A stretch of DNA of 64,000 nucleotides, from the NCBI RefSeq assembly GCF_026342435.1, contig NZ_JAPEMT010000002.1, positions 2,666,001 through 2,730,000 on the forward strand. The letters run 5' to 3'. The stretch is from Streptomyces sp. NBC_00237. Lineage in GTDB: Bacteria > Actinomycetota > Actinomycetes > Streptomycetales > Streptomycetaceae. This document shows positions 19,429-34,467 of this stretch, one piece after another (position 1 is the first letter of the stretch; every line of letters begins with the position of its first letter). The position numbers were made by a program, and so were the translations under genes. A model generated the notes under the pieces. That model was not told the DNA's origin. It saw only the letters and a list, made by a program, of their open reading frames with translations, and ran no database searches.

Positions 19429-21417
19429 ATGGCCGACTACCGCCGACAGCCCGAGTGGGACCAGCACGCCGACCGGCACACCCACCTGATCGACCCGGTC
19501 ATCACCGTGCGGCAGCTGGCACGGTTCGACTTCCGCAAGCCGCCGACCCGGATCGACCACGCCCTGGTCTTCTCGACCCCGAGGGGCGCGTACGACACCT
19601 ATCTGCCGCCGGTGCGTCCCACCCGCGCCGAGGCCGCGACCAAGCGGTACTCCTCGGTGTACGAGGTCGACATGGGCGTACACCCGGTGCAGGCGGAACT
19701 GGCGCTGCCCAGCGACAACGACGCCTTCGAGTTCGGCTGCGTCGTCGAGCTGTCCTGGCAGGTCGTGGACCCCGCGCGGTTCGTGGCCTCGGGATACCGG
19801 GACGTACCGACGCTGCTGCTCGGCGAGCTGGAGCAGGCGGCGCGGCCGGTGGCCCGCCGACACCCCATCTCCGAGAGCGCCGCCGCCGAGCGGGAGCTGT
19901 TGAGCGCCGTGTCCGCCCTCGGGGCGCTGGGCGGCGGGGTCGGGCTGAAGGTCTCCTGGACCGTGCGGCTGCGCCGGGACCAGGAGAACATCGATCACCA
20001 GAAGCGCCTCCAGGGCATCCAGCACGACGCCGCCGAGCAGGTGCTCGGTGCGCAGCTCGGTGCGAACGTCGACATCGAGGTGGCCCGTCGCACCATGCAG
20101 CAGGACGCGCTCGCTCTGGATCGGGCGGCGGCGTACGGGCAGCAGAACCACGCGCTGACGATGCGGCAGCAGGAGTGGGAGCACCAGCAGGCGCTGCTCG
20201 CGGGGCAGCACGCCCTGGACCTCCAGCGCATCGAGGCAGCGAAGATCGACTTCTACCAGTACCACCTGGCGCAGGGCGGGGTGCACGCCTGGGCTCTGCA
20301 CCTGGCGCAGCACCCGGAGGACTCCGCGCTCGTCATGAACAGCATGCGTGAGGACCAACTCCGCATGATCCAGGCCCAGATGGACCTGGTGGGCCAGTTG
20401 CTGGCCGGGGACGTCACCCAGGACTACGAGCTGGACGGCCCCAAGCAGCTTGCGCTGCGCACCATGAGCGACGTGCTCAACCAACGGCTGCCGGGAGTGA
20501 CCCAGCAGCCCGGCCCGCAGCCGCCCGCGCCACCGGGCCACCCCGGCGGGCCCGTGCCGGGCAGCCCGGCGCTCTCGCCGGGCGCCGGGACGGGTGGCTG
20601 GACCGCCCCGCAGGCCGGTGCGGCGGGGACGGGGCCGCAGGTCACGATGCCGGGGGCGGCGTTCCCGCAGGCTCCGGCGGACCCTCCGGGGGCAGGTGCT
20701 CCGGGGGCAGGGCCGGGAGCTCCGTGGCAGCAGCCGTATGCGCCGGGGACGGCGGGAACGGAGAACCCGGCGACCGCGGGGGCCGACTGGACGGGGACTC
20801 CGTACGGGGCCGGCCAGGGGGGACCACAGGAGGACGCACGGCCGGGGCAGCTGGGTGTGCACCCCGGACAGCATCTTCCGGGACAGCATCCAGGTGCGCA
20901 GCCGGGCGCGGCCCCGGACCGGCAGCCGGGTCAGCCGGGCGGACACCCGTACCCTCACCAGGGTCAGCAGCCCGGCCCGCCCCCGGGCCCGTACCAGCCC
21001 GGCCCGTACCCAAACCCCTATGCGGGTCCCCACCCGGGCGCGCAGCCGGGTCAGCATGCACCGATCATCCCGAACCTCCCCTACGGCTCCCCGGCCCCGG
21101 CCTCCGCTCCCCCCGCCGGGCCGACCGGAGCCCCCGCCTTCGCCTCCGGCCCGCTGCCGCCGCAGCCCGCCGCCCCCACCGCCCACTCTCCCGCACAGCC
21201 CGGCGCACAGCCCGGCGCACAGCCCGCCGCCCCGGCCAGCGCCTCCCCCGCATGGCAGCCGCCACCCGGTTACGGCAGTGCCCCGGTGATGCCCCGGCCC
21301 GGCACGCCCCCGACTCCTTCCCAGGCCGCGCCGGACGAGGGCTCCGGGGGGCCCGAGGCGTCCGGGGAGGACACCGCGTCCGGCGCGGCGGGCGCACGCG
21401 GGACGGGTACGTCATGA
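19429..21417 (+). CDS. SPFH/band-7-like protein with coiled coil and Pro/Gly-rich tail
   Basis: A 662-residue protein with no signal peptide or clear membrane helix. Residues about 70-185 resemble an SPFH (stomatin/prohibitin) domain: FGCVVELSWQVVDPARFV, then LLLGELEQAARPVARRH. Residues about 185-350 are Gln/Ala/Glu-rich and probably coiled coil (QENIDHQKRLQGIQHDAAEQ). Residues 360-662 are disordered, rich in Pro, Gly, Gln and Ala, with repeated QPG and PGAQ units. SPFH proteins oligomerise on membranes, so it may scaffold the membrane proteins encoded downstream; this is inference. It starts 30 bases after the previous gene and its stop overlaps the next start (ATGA). Confidence 0.6.
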   Translation: MADYRRQPEWDQHADRHTHLIDPVITVRQLARFDFRKPPTRIDHALVFSTPRGAYDTYLPPVRPTRAEAATKRYSSVYEVDMGVHPVQAELALPSDNDAFEFGCVVELSWQVVDPARFVASGYRDVPTLLLGELEQAARPVARRHPISESAAAERELLSAVSALGALGGGVGLKVSWTVRLRRDQENIDHQKRLQGIQHDAAEQVLGAQLGANVDIEVARRTMQQDALALDRAAAYGQQNHALTMRQQEWEHQQALLAGQHALDLQRIEAAKIDFYQYHLAQGGVHAWALHLAQHPEDSALVMNSMREDQLRMIQAQMDLVGQLLAGDVTQDYELDGPKQLALRTMSDVLNQRLPGVTQQPGPQPPAPPGHPGGPVPGSPALSPGAGTGGWTAPQAGAAGTGPQVTMPGAAFPQAPADPPGAGAPGAGPGAPWQQPYAPGTAGTENPATAGADWTGTPYGAGQGGPQEDARPGQLGVHPGQHLPGQHPGAQPGAAPDRQPGQPGGHPYPHQGQQPGPPPGPYQPGPYPNPYAGPHPGAQPGQHAPIIPNLPYGSPAPASAPPAGPTGAPAFASGPLPPQPAAPTAHSPAQPGAQPGAQPAAPASASPAWQPPPGYGSAPVMPRPGTPPTPSQAAPDEGSGGPEASGEDTASGAAGARGTGTS

Positions 21418-21989
21418 CCGCCCCCGCCCCGGCCTCCACGGGACCGACCGGACCGCCCCCACCCGTCACACCCGTCACACCCGTCGGGTCCGCCGACGCC
21501 CCCGCCGCCGAACTCGCGACCCGGTTGCTGGCCGAACTGCGCACCGAGATCGCCCGCGCCGACAGCAAGGCGTCCGTCCTGGTGGCCGCTCTCGGCACCA
21601 CCGCCGGTGTGGCCTCTGGGCTGTTGGCCGGACGCGACTGGAGTCCGAGCTCCCTCTCCACCGCCGGAACCGTCCTCTGGTTGACCGGCGCTGCCTCGTT
21701 CGGCCTGGCGCTGCTGGCGCTGCTGATGACGGTGTTGCCGCGCTACCGCCTCGGTTCCTGGGCACCCGGCACGCCTCTTTCCTATTTCGGCGACATTCAA
21801 CGGGCCTACTCGCAGGGCCAGTTGGAGCAGGCCCTCACGGACACCGCACGCGCTCCGGCAGCCGCGCTCCGTGCGTCACTCGCGGAGAACAGCCGGATCG
21901 CGGCTCGCAAGCACCAGTGGATACGGGCCGGGCTGATCGCCTTCTGTGCCGGTGCGGCCCTGCTTCCCACTTCGTTGTTCATCGGCTGA
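21414..21989 (+). CDS. Pycsar-effector-like (PycTM/DUF5706-type) membrane protein
   Basis: A 191-residue protein. After a Pro/Thr-rich head, residues 36-72 (LLAELRTEIARADSKASVLV...) match the pattern I know from the PycTM effector domain: a helix ending in RADSKAS, then a hydrophobic helix. Hydrophobic helices lie at about 54-72, 86-108 and 170-189, with a helical region at 125-165 between the last two. In Pycsar defence such proteins are thought to bind cCMP/cUMP and damage the membrane. Here a class III cyclase lies three genes upstream in the same run. Its start overlaps the upstream stop. The assignment is from memory of the family. Confidence 0.65.
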   Translation: MTAPAPASTGPTGPPPPVTPVTPVGSADAPAAELATRLLAELRTEIARADSKASVLVAALGTTAGVASGLLAGRDWSPSSLSTAGTVLWLTGAASFGLALLALLMTVLPRYRLGSWAPGTPLSYFGDIQRAYSQGQLEQALTDTARAPAAALRASLAENSRIAARKHQWIRAGLIAFCAGAALLPTSLFIG

Positions 21990-22017
21990 CGCCCCGACAC
22001 CGCACGAAGGATGCCCC

Positions 22018-23601
22018 ATGTCCCAGCCTCAGGAACCCCCGTACCCCGGGGGCCCCCAGCCCTCCCACCCGGACCCCGCCCCGCACACCCCGTCGGCCCA
22101 CCCCACCGGAGAAGCTCCGCCCACCCGCCCCGACCCGGCAGCCGCACCCGCCTACCCCGGCTCGGAGACACCGCCCGCATACCCCGGCGCCGAAACACCG
22201 CACACCCACCCCAGTGCCCAGCCTCCCCCCGCCTACCCCAGCTCGGAAACACCGCCCGCGTACCCCGGCGCCCAGCCTCCCCCCGCCTACCCCGGCTCGG
22301 AGACACCGCCCGCGTACCCGGGCTCCGGGACACCACCTGCCTACCCCGGCGCCCAGACCCGGCCCCATCCGGGCTCCGGCACACCGCCCATCCACCCGCA
22401 CACCCAAACCCCACCCCCGTACCCCGGTTCCGCCACACCCCACACCCACCCGGGCGCCCCGCCCCCGTCCTCCCCGGGCCCGCACACTCCGCCCCCGCAG
22501 TACCCCGGTGCTCCGCAGTCGCCCGCGCACCATGCCCTTCCCGGGCCCGCCCACGTCCCCACTCCCCCGGCCGCACCCCCCGGGACTCCCGCCTCGGCCC
22601 ACCCCGGGGCACCGGCCCCGCAGCCCCTCGCGCCCGACACCCTGGACTACCAGAACGCCCTGGGCAGCCGCGTCCACTACCTTGCCCACCAGCGCGGCGC
22701 GGACGCCACCGCCCTCGGCCGGCTCGCCCTGCTGCTCCCCGGCTTCCTGATGAGCCTGCTGGTGGTCGTCCTCGCGGCGAGCATTCTGACCGCAGTGACC
22801 GGCCTTCCGTACTGGATTCCCACCCTCCTCTGGGTCGCCTCAGGCGCTCTCGTCTTTCACCGCCCCAGTGAGGACCTCTTCGCCCGCCGCCTGCTCAAAC
22901 TGCACCGGCCCAGCCCTCAGGACATGAGCCGGCTCGCCCCGGTCTGGCGCGAGGTCACCGCACGGGCCGGAGTGGACGGCAGCCAGTACGAGCTGTGGAT
23001 CGAGGAGAGCAAGGAACTCAACGCCTACGCGGCCGCCGGCCACATCGTGGGTGTCACCAGGTTCGCCCTGACCAACCTGACCAGCGCCCATCTGGCCGCC
23101 GTACTCGCGCACGAGCTGGGCCACCACACCGGCGGCCACGCCTGGTCCTCACTGCTCGACTACTGGTACTCGCTGCCGGGTCGGGTCGCCTGGCGGGTCA
23201 TCCGTGCCGTCATGGTCTTCACCGTGACGTTCACCAGCTACTTCTCCTGGCTGGTCACGGCAGGTCTGGTGCTGTTCTTCGGCTTCCTGACCCTCGCCAC
23301 GGTCACCGTCCTGTACGGGCTGCCGCTGATCCTGCTCGCAATCCCCTACTTGATGGCCGCCGTCGGACGCCGCGCAGAGCTCCGCGCCGACCAGCACGCC
23401 GCCGCGCTCGGCTTCGCGCCGATGCTCGCGGAGGTGCTGTATGCCATGGAGCAGTCCGAGGTACAGGCCCGCTACCAGCTGGCAGCGGCCCGGGGCGCGA
23501 AGCCGGCCGAGCCGGGCGTGCTGGCCCGGCTGCTCACCACCCACCCCGACTTCCACACCCGGCTGTACCGCCTCCAGCCCCACCTCCAGGGTCAGCGCTG
23601 A
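22018..23601 (+). CDS. M48-family membrane metalloprotease with Pro-rich repeat N-terminus
   Basis: A 527-residue protein. The first 205 residues are low complexity with repeated AYPGSETPP/AYPGAQPPP units. Hydrophobic helices follow at about 235-262 and 266-282. The catalytic motif LAHELGHHTGGH contains HExxH (His365, Glu366, His369), and RRAELRADQHAA (451-462) supplies the likely third zinc ligand. Hydrophobic segments at about 395-447 lie between them, as in HtpX/M48 proteases. GAAGG lies 7 bases before the ATG. Last gene of the accessory run, 28 bases after the PycTM-like gene. A bidirectional terminator follows. Confidence 0.8.
   Translation: MSQPQEPPYPGGPQPSHPDPAPHTPSAHPTGEAPPTRPDPAAAPAYPGSETPPAYPGAETPHTHPSAQPPPAYPSSETPPAYPGAQPPPAYPGSETPPAYPGSGTPPAYPGAQTRPHPGSGTPPIHPHTQTPPPYPGSATPHTHPGAPPPSSPGPHTPPPQYPGAPQSPAHHALPGPAHVPTPPAAPPGTPASAHPGAPAPQPLAPDTLDYQNALGSRVHYLAHQRGADATALGRLALLLPGFLMSLLVVVLAASILTAVTGLPYWIPTLLWVASGALVFHRPSEDLFARRLLKLHRPSPQDMSRLAPVWREVTARAGVDGSQYELWIEESKELNAYAAAGHIVGVTRFALTNLTSAHLAAVLAHELGHHTGGHAWSSLLDYWYSLPGRVAWRVIRAVMVFTVTFTSYFSWLVTAGLVLFFGFLTLATVTVLYGLPLILLAIPYLMAAVGRRAELRADQHAAALGFAPMLAEVLYAMEQSEVQARYQLAAARGAKPAEPGVLARLLTTHPDFHTRLYRLQPHLQGQR
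22150..22360 (+). repeat. Degenerate in-frame repeats in the M48 gene
   Basis: Repeated copies of a roughly 27-30-base unit encode AYPG(S/A)(E/Q)TPPA-like peptides (residues about 45-115 of the M48 protein). The copies vary, so they are old or under amino-acid-level selection. They probably form an extended, disordered arm. Confidence 0.7.
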
Positions 23602-23620
23602 GACCACCCCCGCACACGCC

Positions 23621-23662
23621 GAAGGGCGCCCACCCCGCTCGGAAGCGGGGCAGGCGCCCTTC
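23621..23662. terminator. Bidirectional terminator between the M48 gene and rpoC
   Basis: Outer arms GAAGGGCGCC (23621-23630) and GGCGCCCTTC (23653-23662) enclose a second stem, CCCCGCT/AGCGGGG (23633-23650). It lies between convergent genes. Confidence 0.85.
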
Positions 23663-23682
23663 GTACGTACAGCTACCCGCTC

Positions 23683-27600
<3,918 letters not shown>

Positions 27601-27695
27601 TTGTCGTCAATCCCTCTTTCGGGGGTTCGAGCCCCTCGCGCGTTGCGCGAGATAAATGGGCACTTCAAATGGTCTGAACGGGTCCGGGGAGGGCC

Positions 27696-27723
27696 GGGGG
27701 TCTTCGTCTTACGGAAGACCCCC
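27696..27723 (-). repeat. Hairpin in the rpoB-rpoC spacer
   Basis: Ten-bp perfect arms GGGGGTCTTC (27696-27705) and GAAGACCCCC (27714-27723), immediately after the rpoB stop. No T-tract on the minus strand. Probably an mRNA-stability or processing structure rather than a terminator, since rpoC depends on read-through. Confidence 0.6.
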
Positions 27724-27733
27724 GACCGGCCCG

Positions 27734-31219
<3,486 letters not shown>

Positions 31220-31382
31220 GAGGGGGTCCTTCCGAGGGCTCGGACTCACTACGCGCGTACCGGTCCCACATGGACACAGAGACAGAAAAGCCCAGATCAG
31301 GGCAGATCATTCCTCGGTGGCCAGACAGTGGGCATGCCCCTGGTGACGGGCAGGAGGCAGCTAACAGGCAGCGCAAAGGGTC

Positions 31383-31411
31383 AGTGTAGCCACTTGGCTC
31401 ACTGATGTCCA
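31383..31411 (-). promoter_or_regulatory. rpoB promoter
   Basis: Minus-strand TGGACA (31411-31406) and TACACT (31388-31383), spaced 17 bases. A good housekeeping-sigma promoter giving a leader of roughly 155 bases before the TTG start. Confidence 0.75.
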
Positions 31412-31792
31412 GAGCGGGTTTTTGGGGACCCTCATCGGCCTCTTTGTTCTTCTCAACGCCACTGCCACGAATACCGTTGCGCCTGCCGTGTCGTGCCTTG
31501 CGTCCTGCTGTCGTCCTACGCCTCGGGCGAGCCCTCGCGCCCTGCGAACGCACCTCGATACTGCCCTCTTCGCCGCCGATCCATGCCTCGGAGTCGGATC
31601 GTTGTGACGACGCGTCCTGAGAATTGCGCGCCGAGTGCCGTTCGTCAAGGCCCCCCGCCCCCTCGGGGGCTCGGTCACCTGCCCGGACCGCCCCGAGGGC
31701 GTACAACGGGCGCACAGCGCGTCTGCGGGGCGCACAACGAAGATCACCATACTCGTCGCGGAGCACTCCGCGCAGCCGCCGGAGGAACGCCG

Positions 31793-31824
31793 AAGGGCGA
31801 CCACCCAATTGGATGATCGCCCTT
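31793..31824 (-). terminator. Hairpin after rplL
   Basis: AAGGGCGA (31793-31800) pairs with TCGCCCTT (31817-31824), and the inner bases extend the stem with some G-U pairs. Located about 60 bases past rplL. No T-tract, so read-through into rpoB is possible. Confidence 0.65.
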
Positions 31825-31885
31825 GGCTGTGCCGGCGTTACACCTTGCGGCGCGTTCCGGCCAAAAGAGTCAGAGACTCAGGAGG

Positions 31886-32269
31886 TCACTTGACCTCAAC
31901 GGCCGCACCGGCGCCCTTGAGGGACTCGGCGGCCTTCTCAGCGGCCTCCTTGGTGACCTTCTCGAGGACCGGCTTCGGAGCGCCGTCGACGAGGTCCTTG
32001 GCCTCCTTCAGACCCAGCGAGGTGAGCTCACGCACGACCTTGATGACCTGGATCTTCTTGTCGCCCGCACCCGTGAGGATGACGTCGAACTCGTCCTGCT
32101 CCTCGGCGGCCTCGGGGGCAGCGCCACCGGCGGCGGGGCCGGCAACGGCGACGGCCGCGGCGGCGGTGACGTCGAACTTCTCCTCGAATGCCTTCACGAA
32201 CTCGGAGAGCTCGATGAGGGTCATCTCTTCGAACTGCGCGAGCAGGTCGTCCTGGGACAGCTTCGCCAT
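31886..32269 (-). CDS. rplL: 50S ribosomal protein L7/L12
   Basis: A 127-residue stalk protein (bL12). The N-terminal dimerisation part (MAKLSQDDLLAQFEEMTLIELSEF) and Ala/Gly hinge lead to a C-terminal factor-binding domain with DKKIQVIKVVRELTSLGLKEAKDLVDGAPK. It follows rplJ. Confidence 0.98.
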   Translation of the reverse strand: MAKLSQDDLLAQFEEMTLIELSEFVKAFEEKFDVTAAAAVAVAGPAAGGAAPEAAEEQDEFDVILTGAGDKKIQVIKVVRELTSLGLKEAKDLVDGAPKPVLEKVTKEAAEKAAESLKGAGAAVEVK

Positions 32270-32380
32270 GATGGCGTCCTTCCACTAATTCGGCAGGTGC
32301 CGGATGTAAATGTCGGCGGGCGTACGATCGGCCCGCTGCGGCCGTCTCCCTAGTGGGCTACAACCATTGCGCGAGCCGAG

Positions 32381-32911
32381 TTACTCGGCACCGCCCTGCT
32401 CATCACGCTTGACGCGAAGAGCCTCCGCAGTGCGGACGAACTTCGACGGCAGCGCCTGGAAGAGCTGAGCAGCCTGAGACTGCTTGCCCTTGAAGGCACC
32501 GGCCAGCTTGCTGAGCAGAACCTCGCGGGACTCGAGGTCCGCGAGCTTCTTGATCTCATCGGCGGACAGCGCCTTACCGTCAAGGACACCGCCCTTGATG
32601 ATGAGGTTCGGGTTCTCCTTGGCGAAGTCACGAAGACCCTTCGCCGACTCCACCGGGTCACCGGTGATGAAGGCAACCGCCGTCGGACCAGTGAACTGGT
32701 CGTCCAGCGAAGTGATCCCGGCCTCGTTGGCCGCGATCTTGGTCAGCGTGTTCTTCACCACGGCGTACTGGGCGTTCTCACCGAGCGAACGACGCAGCGT
32801 CTTGAGCTGCGCGACGGTGAGACCCCGGTACTCGGTCAGCACGGCGGCGTTCGAGCTGCGGAACTGGTCCGCGAGCTCGGCTACCGCGGCAGCCTTGTCG
32901 GGCCTTGCCAT
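32381..32911 (-). CDS. rplJ: 50S ribosomal protein L10
   Basis: A 176-residue L10 (uL10), the stalk base that binds L12 dimers. The family start MARPDKAAAVAELADQF at 32911 is preceded by an AGGAGG about 10 bases upstream, so the longer open frame is rejected. In other bacteria L10 with L12 represses its own mRNA through the leader; a terminator-like hairpin 60 bases upstream fits leader control. Confidence 0.97.
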   Translation of the reverse strand: MARPDKAAAVAELADQFRSSNAAVLTEYRGLTVAQLKTLRRSLGENAQYAVVKNTLTKIAANEAGITSLDDQFTGPTAVAFITGDPVESAKGLRDFAKENPNLIIKGGVLDGKALSADEIKKLADLESREVLLSKLAGAFKGKQSQAAQLFQALPSKFVRTAEALRVKRDEQGGAE

Positions 32912-32960
32912 AGAGCGTCGGCCTCCTTCCGGGTGATGAGGACCGCTCAGAAGGGGCTGT

Positions 32961-32995
32961 AAAAACGAAAACGCCCCGGCGCAAGCGCACGGGGC
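32961..32995 (-). terminator. Attenuator-like intrinsic terminator in the rplJ leader
   Basis: On the transcript strand GCCCCG-U-GCGC and GCGC-CGGGGC form about 10 bp with one bulge and a tiny loop (32973-32995). It is followed directly by GTTTTCGTTTTT (32972-32961). It sits between the rplJ promoter and start codon, so it can stop transcription before rplJL. Confidence 0.75.
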
Positions 32996-33131
32996 TGAGC
33001 TCAACCAGAATGAACCGGGAACTTTCCACGAACACCTGCGCAGGTCGTCCGCGTATCTCTAGCGGATCCTTCGGCCACCACGCCCTCTTACGAGCACGCG
33101 GCAACGACCAGCGGTCTTTGGCTTCATCGGA

Positions 33132-33161
33132 AGAGTACGCGAGGGGACGAGCGTCAGGCAA
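33132..33161 (-). promoter_or_regulatory. rplJ promoter
   Basis: Minus-strand TTGCCT (33161-33156) and TACTCT (33137-33132) with an 18-base spacer. It predicts a leader of about 210 bases containing the attenuator-like hairpin. Confidence 0.65.
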
Positions 33162-33164
33162 ATC

Positions 33165-33194
33165 GGGCCGTCCGGACGCTGTCCCGGACGGCCC
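33165..33194 (-). terminator. Terminator hairpin after the lipoprotein gene
   Basis: Perfect 10-bp arms GGGCCGTCCG (33165-33174) and CGGACGGCCC (33185-33194) with a 10-base loop, 54 bases past the stop at 33248 and directly upstream of the rplJ promoter. Confidence 0.7.
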
Positions 33195-33247
33195 TTCGCC
33201 TGCGGCTTCCCCCGTGGAAGGGGGGTGCCGGACGGGAAAGAGGAGGG

Positions 33248-34207
33248 TCAGAGGCCCTCGGTGCCGCCCTTCGCACCCTTGCCCATCTCGTCCTTCAGCT
33301 TCTTCATGAAGTCGAGCGTGTCCTTGGCCGGAGGCACCTCGACGGTGGCCTTGGTGCCGTAGTCCGAGTACGTCATGGCGATGTTCACCTTGCCCTTGGC
33401 CGAGTCCATCCCGACGACCATCTTGGCGGGGTACCCCTTGTCGTCGACCCAGACGTCGGTGTCGTATCCCTTGATGCCCGCCTTGTTCATGTTGGCGAGC
33501 AGCTCGTCGCGCTCCTTGCCGGTGAGCTGCCGGTCGGCGTCCTTGTTGGTCTTGAGCATCTCCGCGACCGACAGGGTGCCCTTGTAGTGCTGCGTCGCGA
33601 CGCCCCCGACGTCCTCCGGGCCGACGTGCTTGAGGTTCGGCGACTCCAGGAGCATGCCGATCTGCCGCGAGGGGTCCTGGTTGGCGTTGTCCATGCCGCC
33701 GGTCAGCTGCTTGGCCACGTCCTCGCCACCGGACTTCGCCGCCTCCTTGAGGTCGAGCTTCATCCAGCGCTTGCCGTCCATCTCGGCGGCCATCTTGGGT
33801 CCGAGATCCATGTACATGACGTTGTCGCGCATGATCATGCGGATCTCGCTGGGCCCCTTGTCCCCGCCCTTGGACTTGAGGGCGCCGGTGGGCTTCATCG
33901 TCATGTCCAGGACCGTGGGCTCCCAGCCGAGGACGCCGGACATCTCGATCTCGCCGCCCTGCATCGCGCCGGGCATGCTCATCGTCATCTTCACCTTGGC
34001 CGACTTGGCCTCGACGGTCTTCCGGTACGTCGCCTTGAGCATCCGGGCAGCGCCGGCGCGGTCCTGCGTCTTGGGCGCCGCGTCACCTGCGGCCTTCTTG
34101 CCGGTCTGCCCGTCCTTGCCGCCGTCGTCCTGACAGCCCGCGAGGCCCACCACCGCCGCCAGCGCGACCGCCGATATGCCTGCCCGCTTCCAACCCACTG
34201 TGCTCAT
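33248..34207 (-). CDS. LppX/LprG-like secreted lipoprotein
   Basis: A 319-residue protein from ATG 34207. The N-terminus MSTVGWKRAGISAVALAAVV and lipobox LAGC (Cys25) predict a lipoprotein; a Lys/Gly/Asp linker follows. The body is rich in Met, Lys and beta-type segments (KVKMTMSMPG, VMYMDLGPKM, KVNIAMTYSDYG), resembling the LppX/LprAFG fold that holds lipids in mycobacteria. The same gene position next to rplJ is common in streptomycetes, as I recall. Its cargo is unknown. Confidence 0.75.
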   Translation of the reverse strand: MSTVGWKRAGISAVALAAVVGLAGCQDDGGKDGQTGKKAAGDAAPKTQDRAGAARMLKATYRKTVEAKSAKVKMTMSMPGAMQGGEIEMSGVLGWEPTVLDMTMKPTGALKSKGGDKGPSEIRMIMRDNVMYMDLGPKMAAEMDGKRWMKLDLKEAAKSGGEDVAKQLTGGMDNANQDPSRQIGMLLESPNLKHVGPEDVGGVATQHYKGTLSVAEMLKTNKDADRQLTGKERDELLANMNKAGIKGYDTDVWVDDKGYPAKMVVGMDSAKGKVNIAMTYSDYGTKATVEVPPAKDTLDFMKKLKDEMGKGAKGGTEGL

Positions 34208-34382
34208 GCGTCCCACCCCTTGTGCGTCCTCTGTGAATCTCGTGACCGTAACGCACCCCACTGACAACGGTCGATCACATATCCGGCCCCAAACAGGCCC
34301 GGATTCGCTGCCGAACCCCGGCAAGGAGCACGGCCGGCACACGGTCAGGAGGACGACCGGGAGCACGTCGCCGGGTACGACG

Positions 34383-34426
34383 AAGCCGCCCCCCGCACCT
34401 CGCGAAGGAGGTGTGGGGGGCGGCTT
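34383..34426. terminator. Strong terminator after rplA
   Basis: An 18-bp perfect stem (34383-34400 with 34409-34426) and an 8-base loop with AA/TT ends. It is about 40 bases past the rplA stop and separates rplKA from the lipoprotein gene. Confidence 0.85.
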
Positions 34427-34467
34427 TCCGTACGCGACAACCCGCGGCTGGCGCCGAGTCAGGAGAC

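Larger units (their letters stand above)
31220..31885. other. rplL-rpoB intergenic region
   Basis: A 666-base spacer without a plausible gene; frames here are short and Arg/Pro/Ser-rich. It holds the rplJL terminator-like hairpin (31793-31824), about 380 bases of unannotated sequence, and the rpoB promoter (31383-31411). Such long spacers let rpoBC be expressed partly apart from rplJL. Confidence 0.6.

Noticed and set aside
16875..20351. Plus-strand 1158-codon frame overlapping the STAND-like and SPFH-like genes in another frame
   Set aside because: Very Arg/Gly/Pro-rich with no domains; the overlapped genes have clear domains, ATGA coupling and better starts.
15358..23601. Idea that the cluster is a mobile island
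   Set aside because: No integrase, transposase, tRNA boundary or flanking direct repeats were seen, and codon use looks like the surroundings. It could still have been acquired, but the sequence does not show it.
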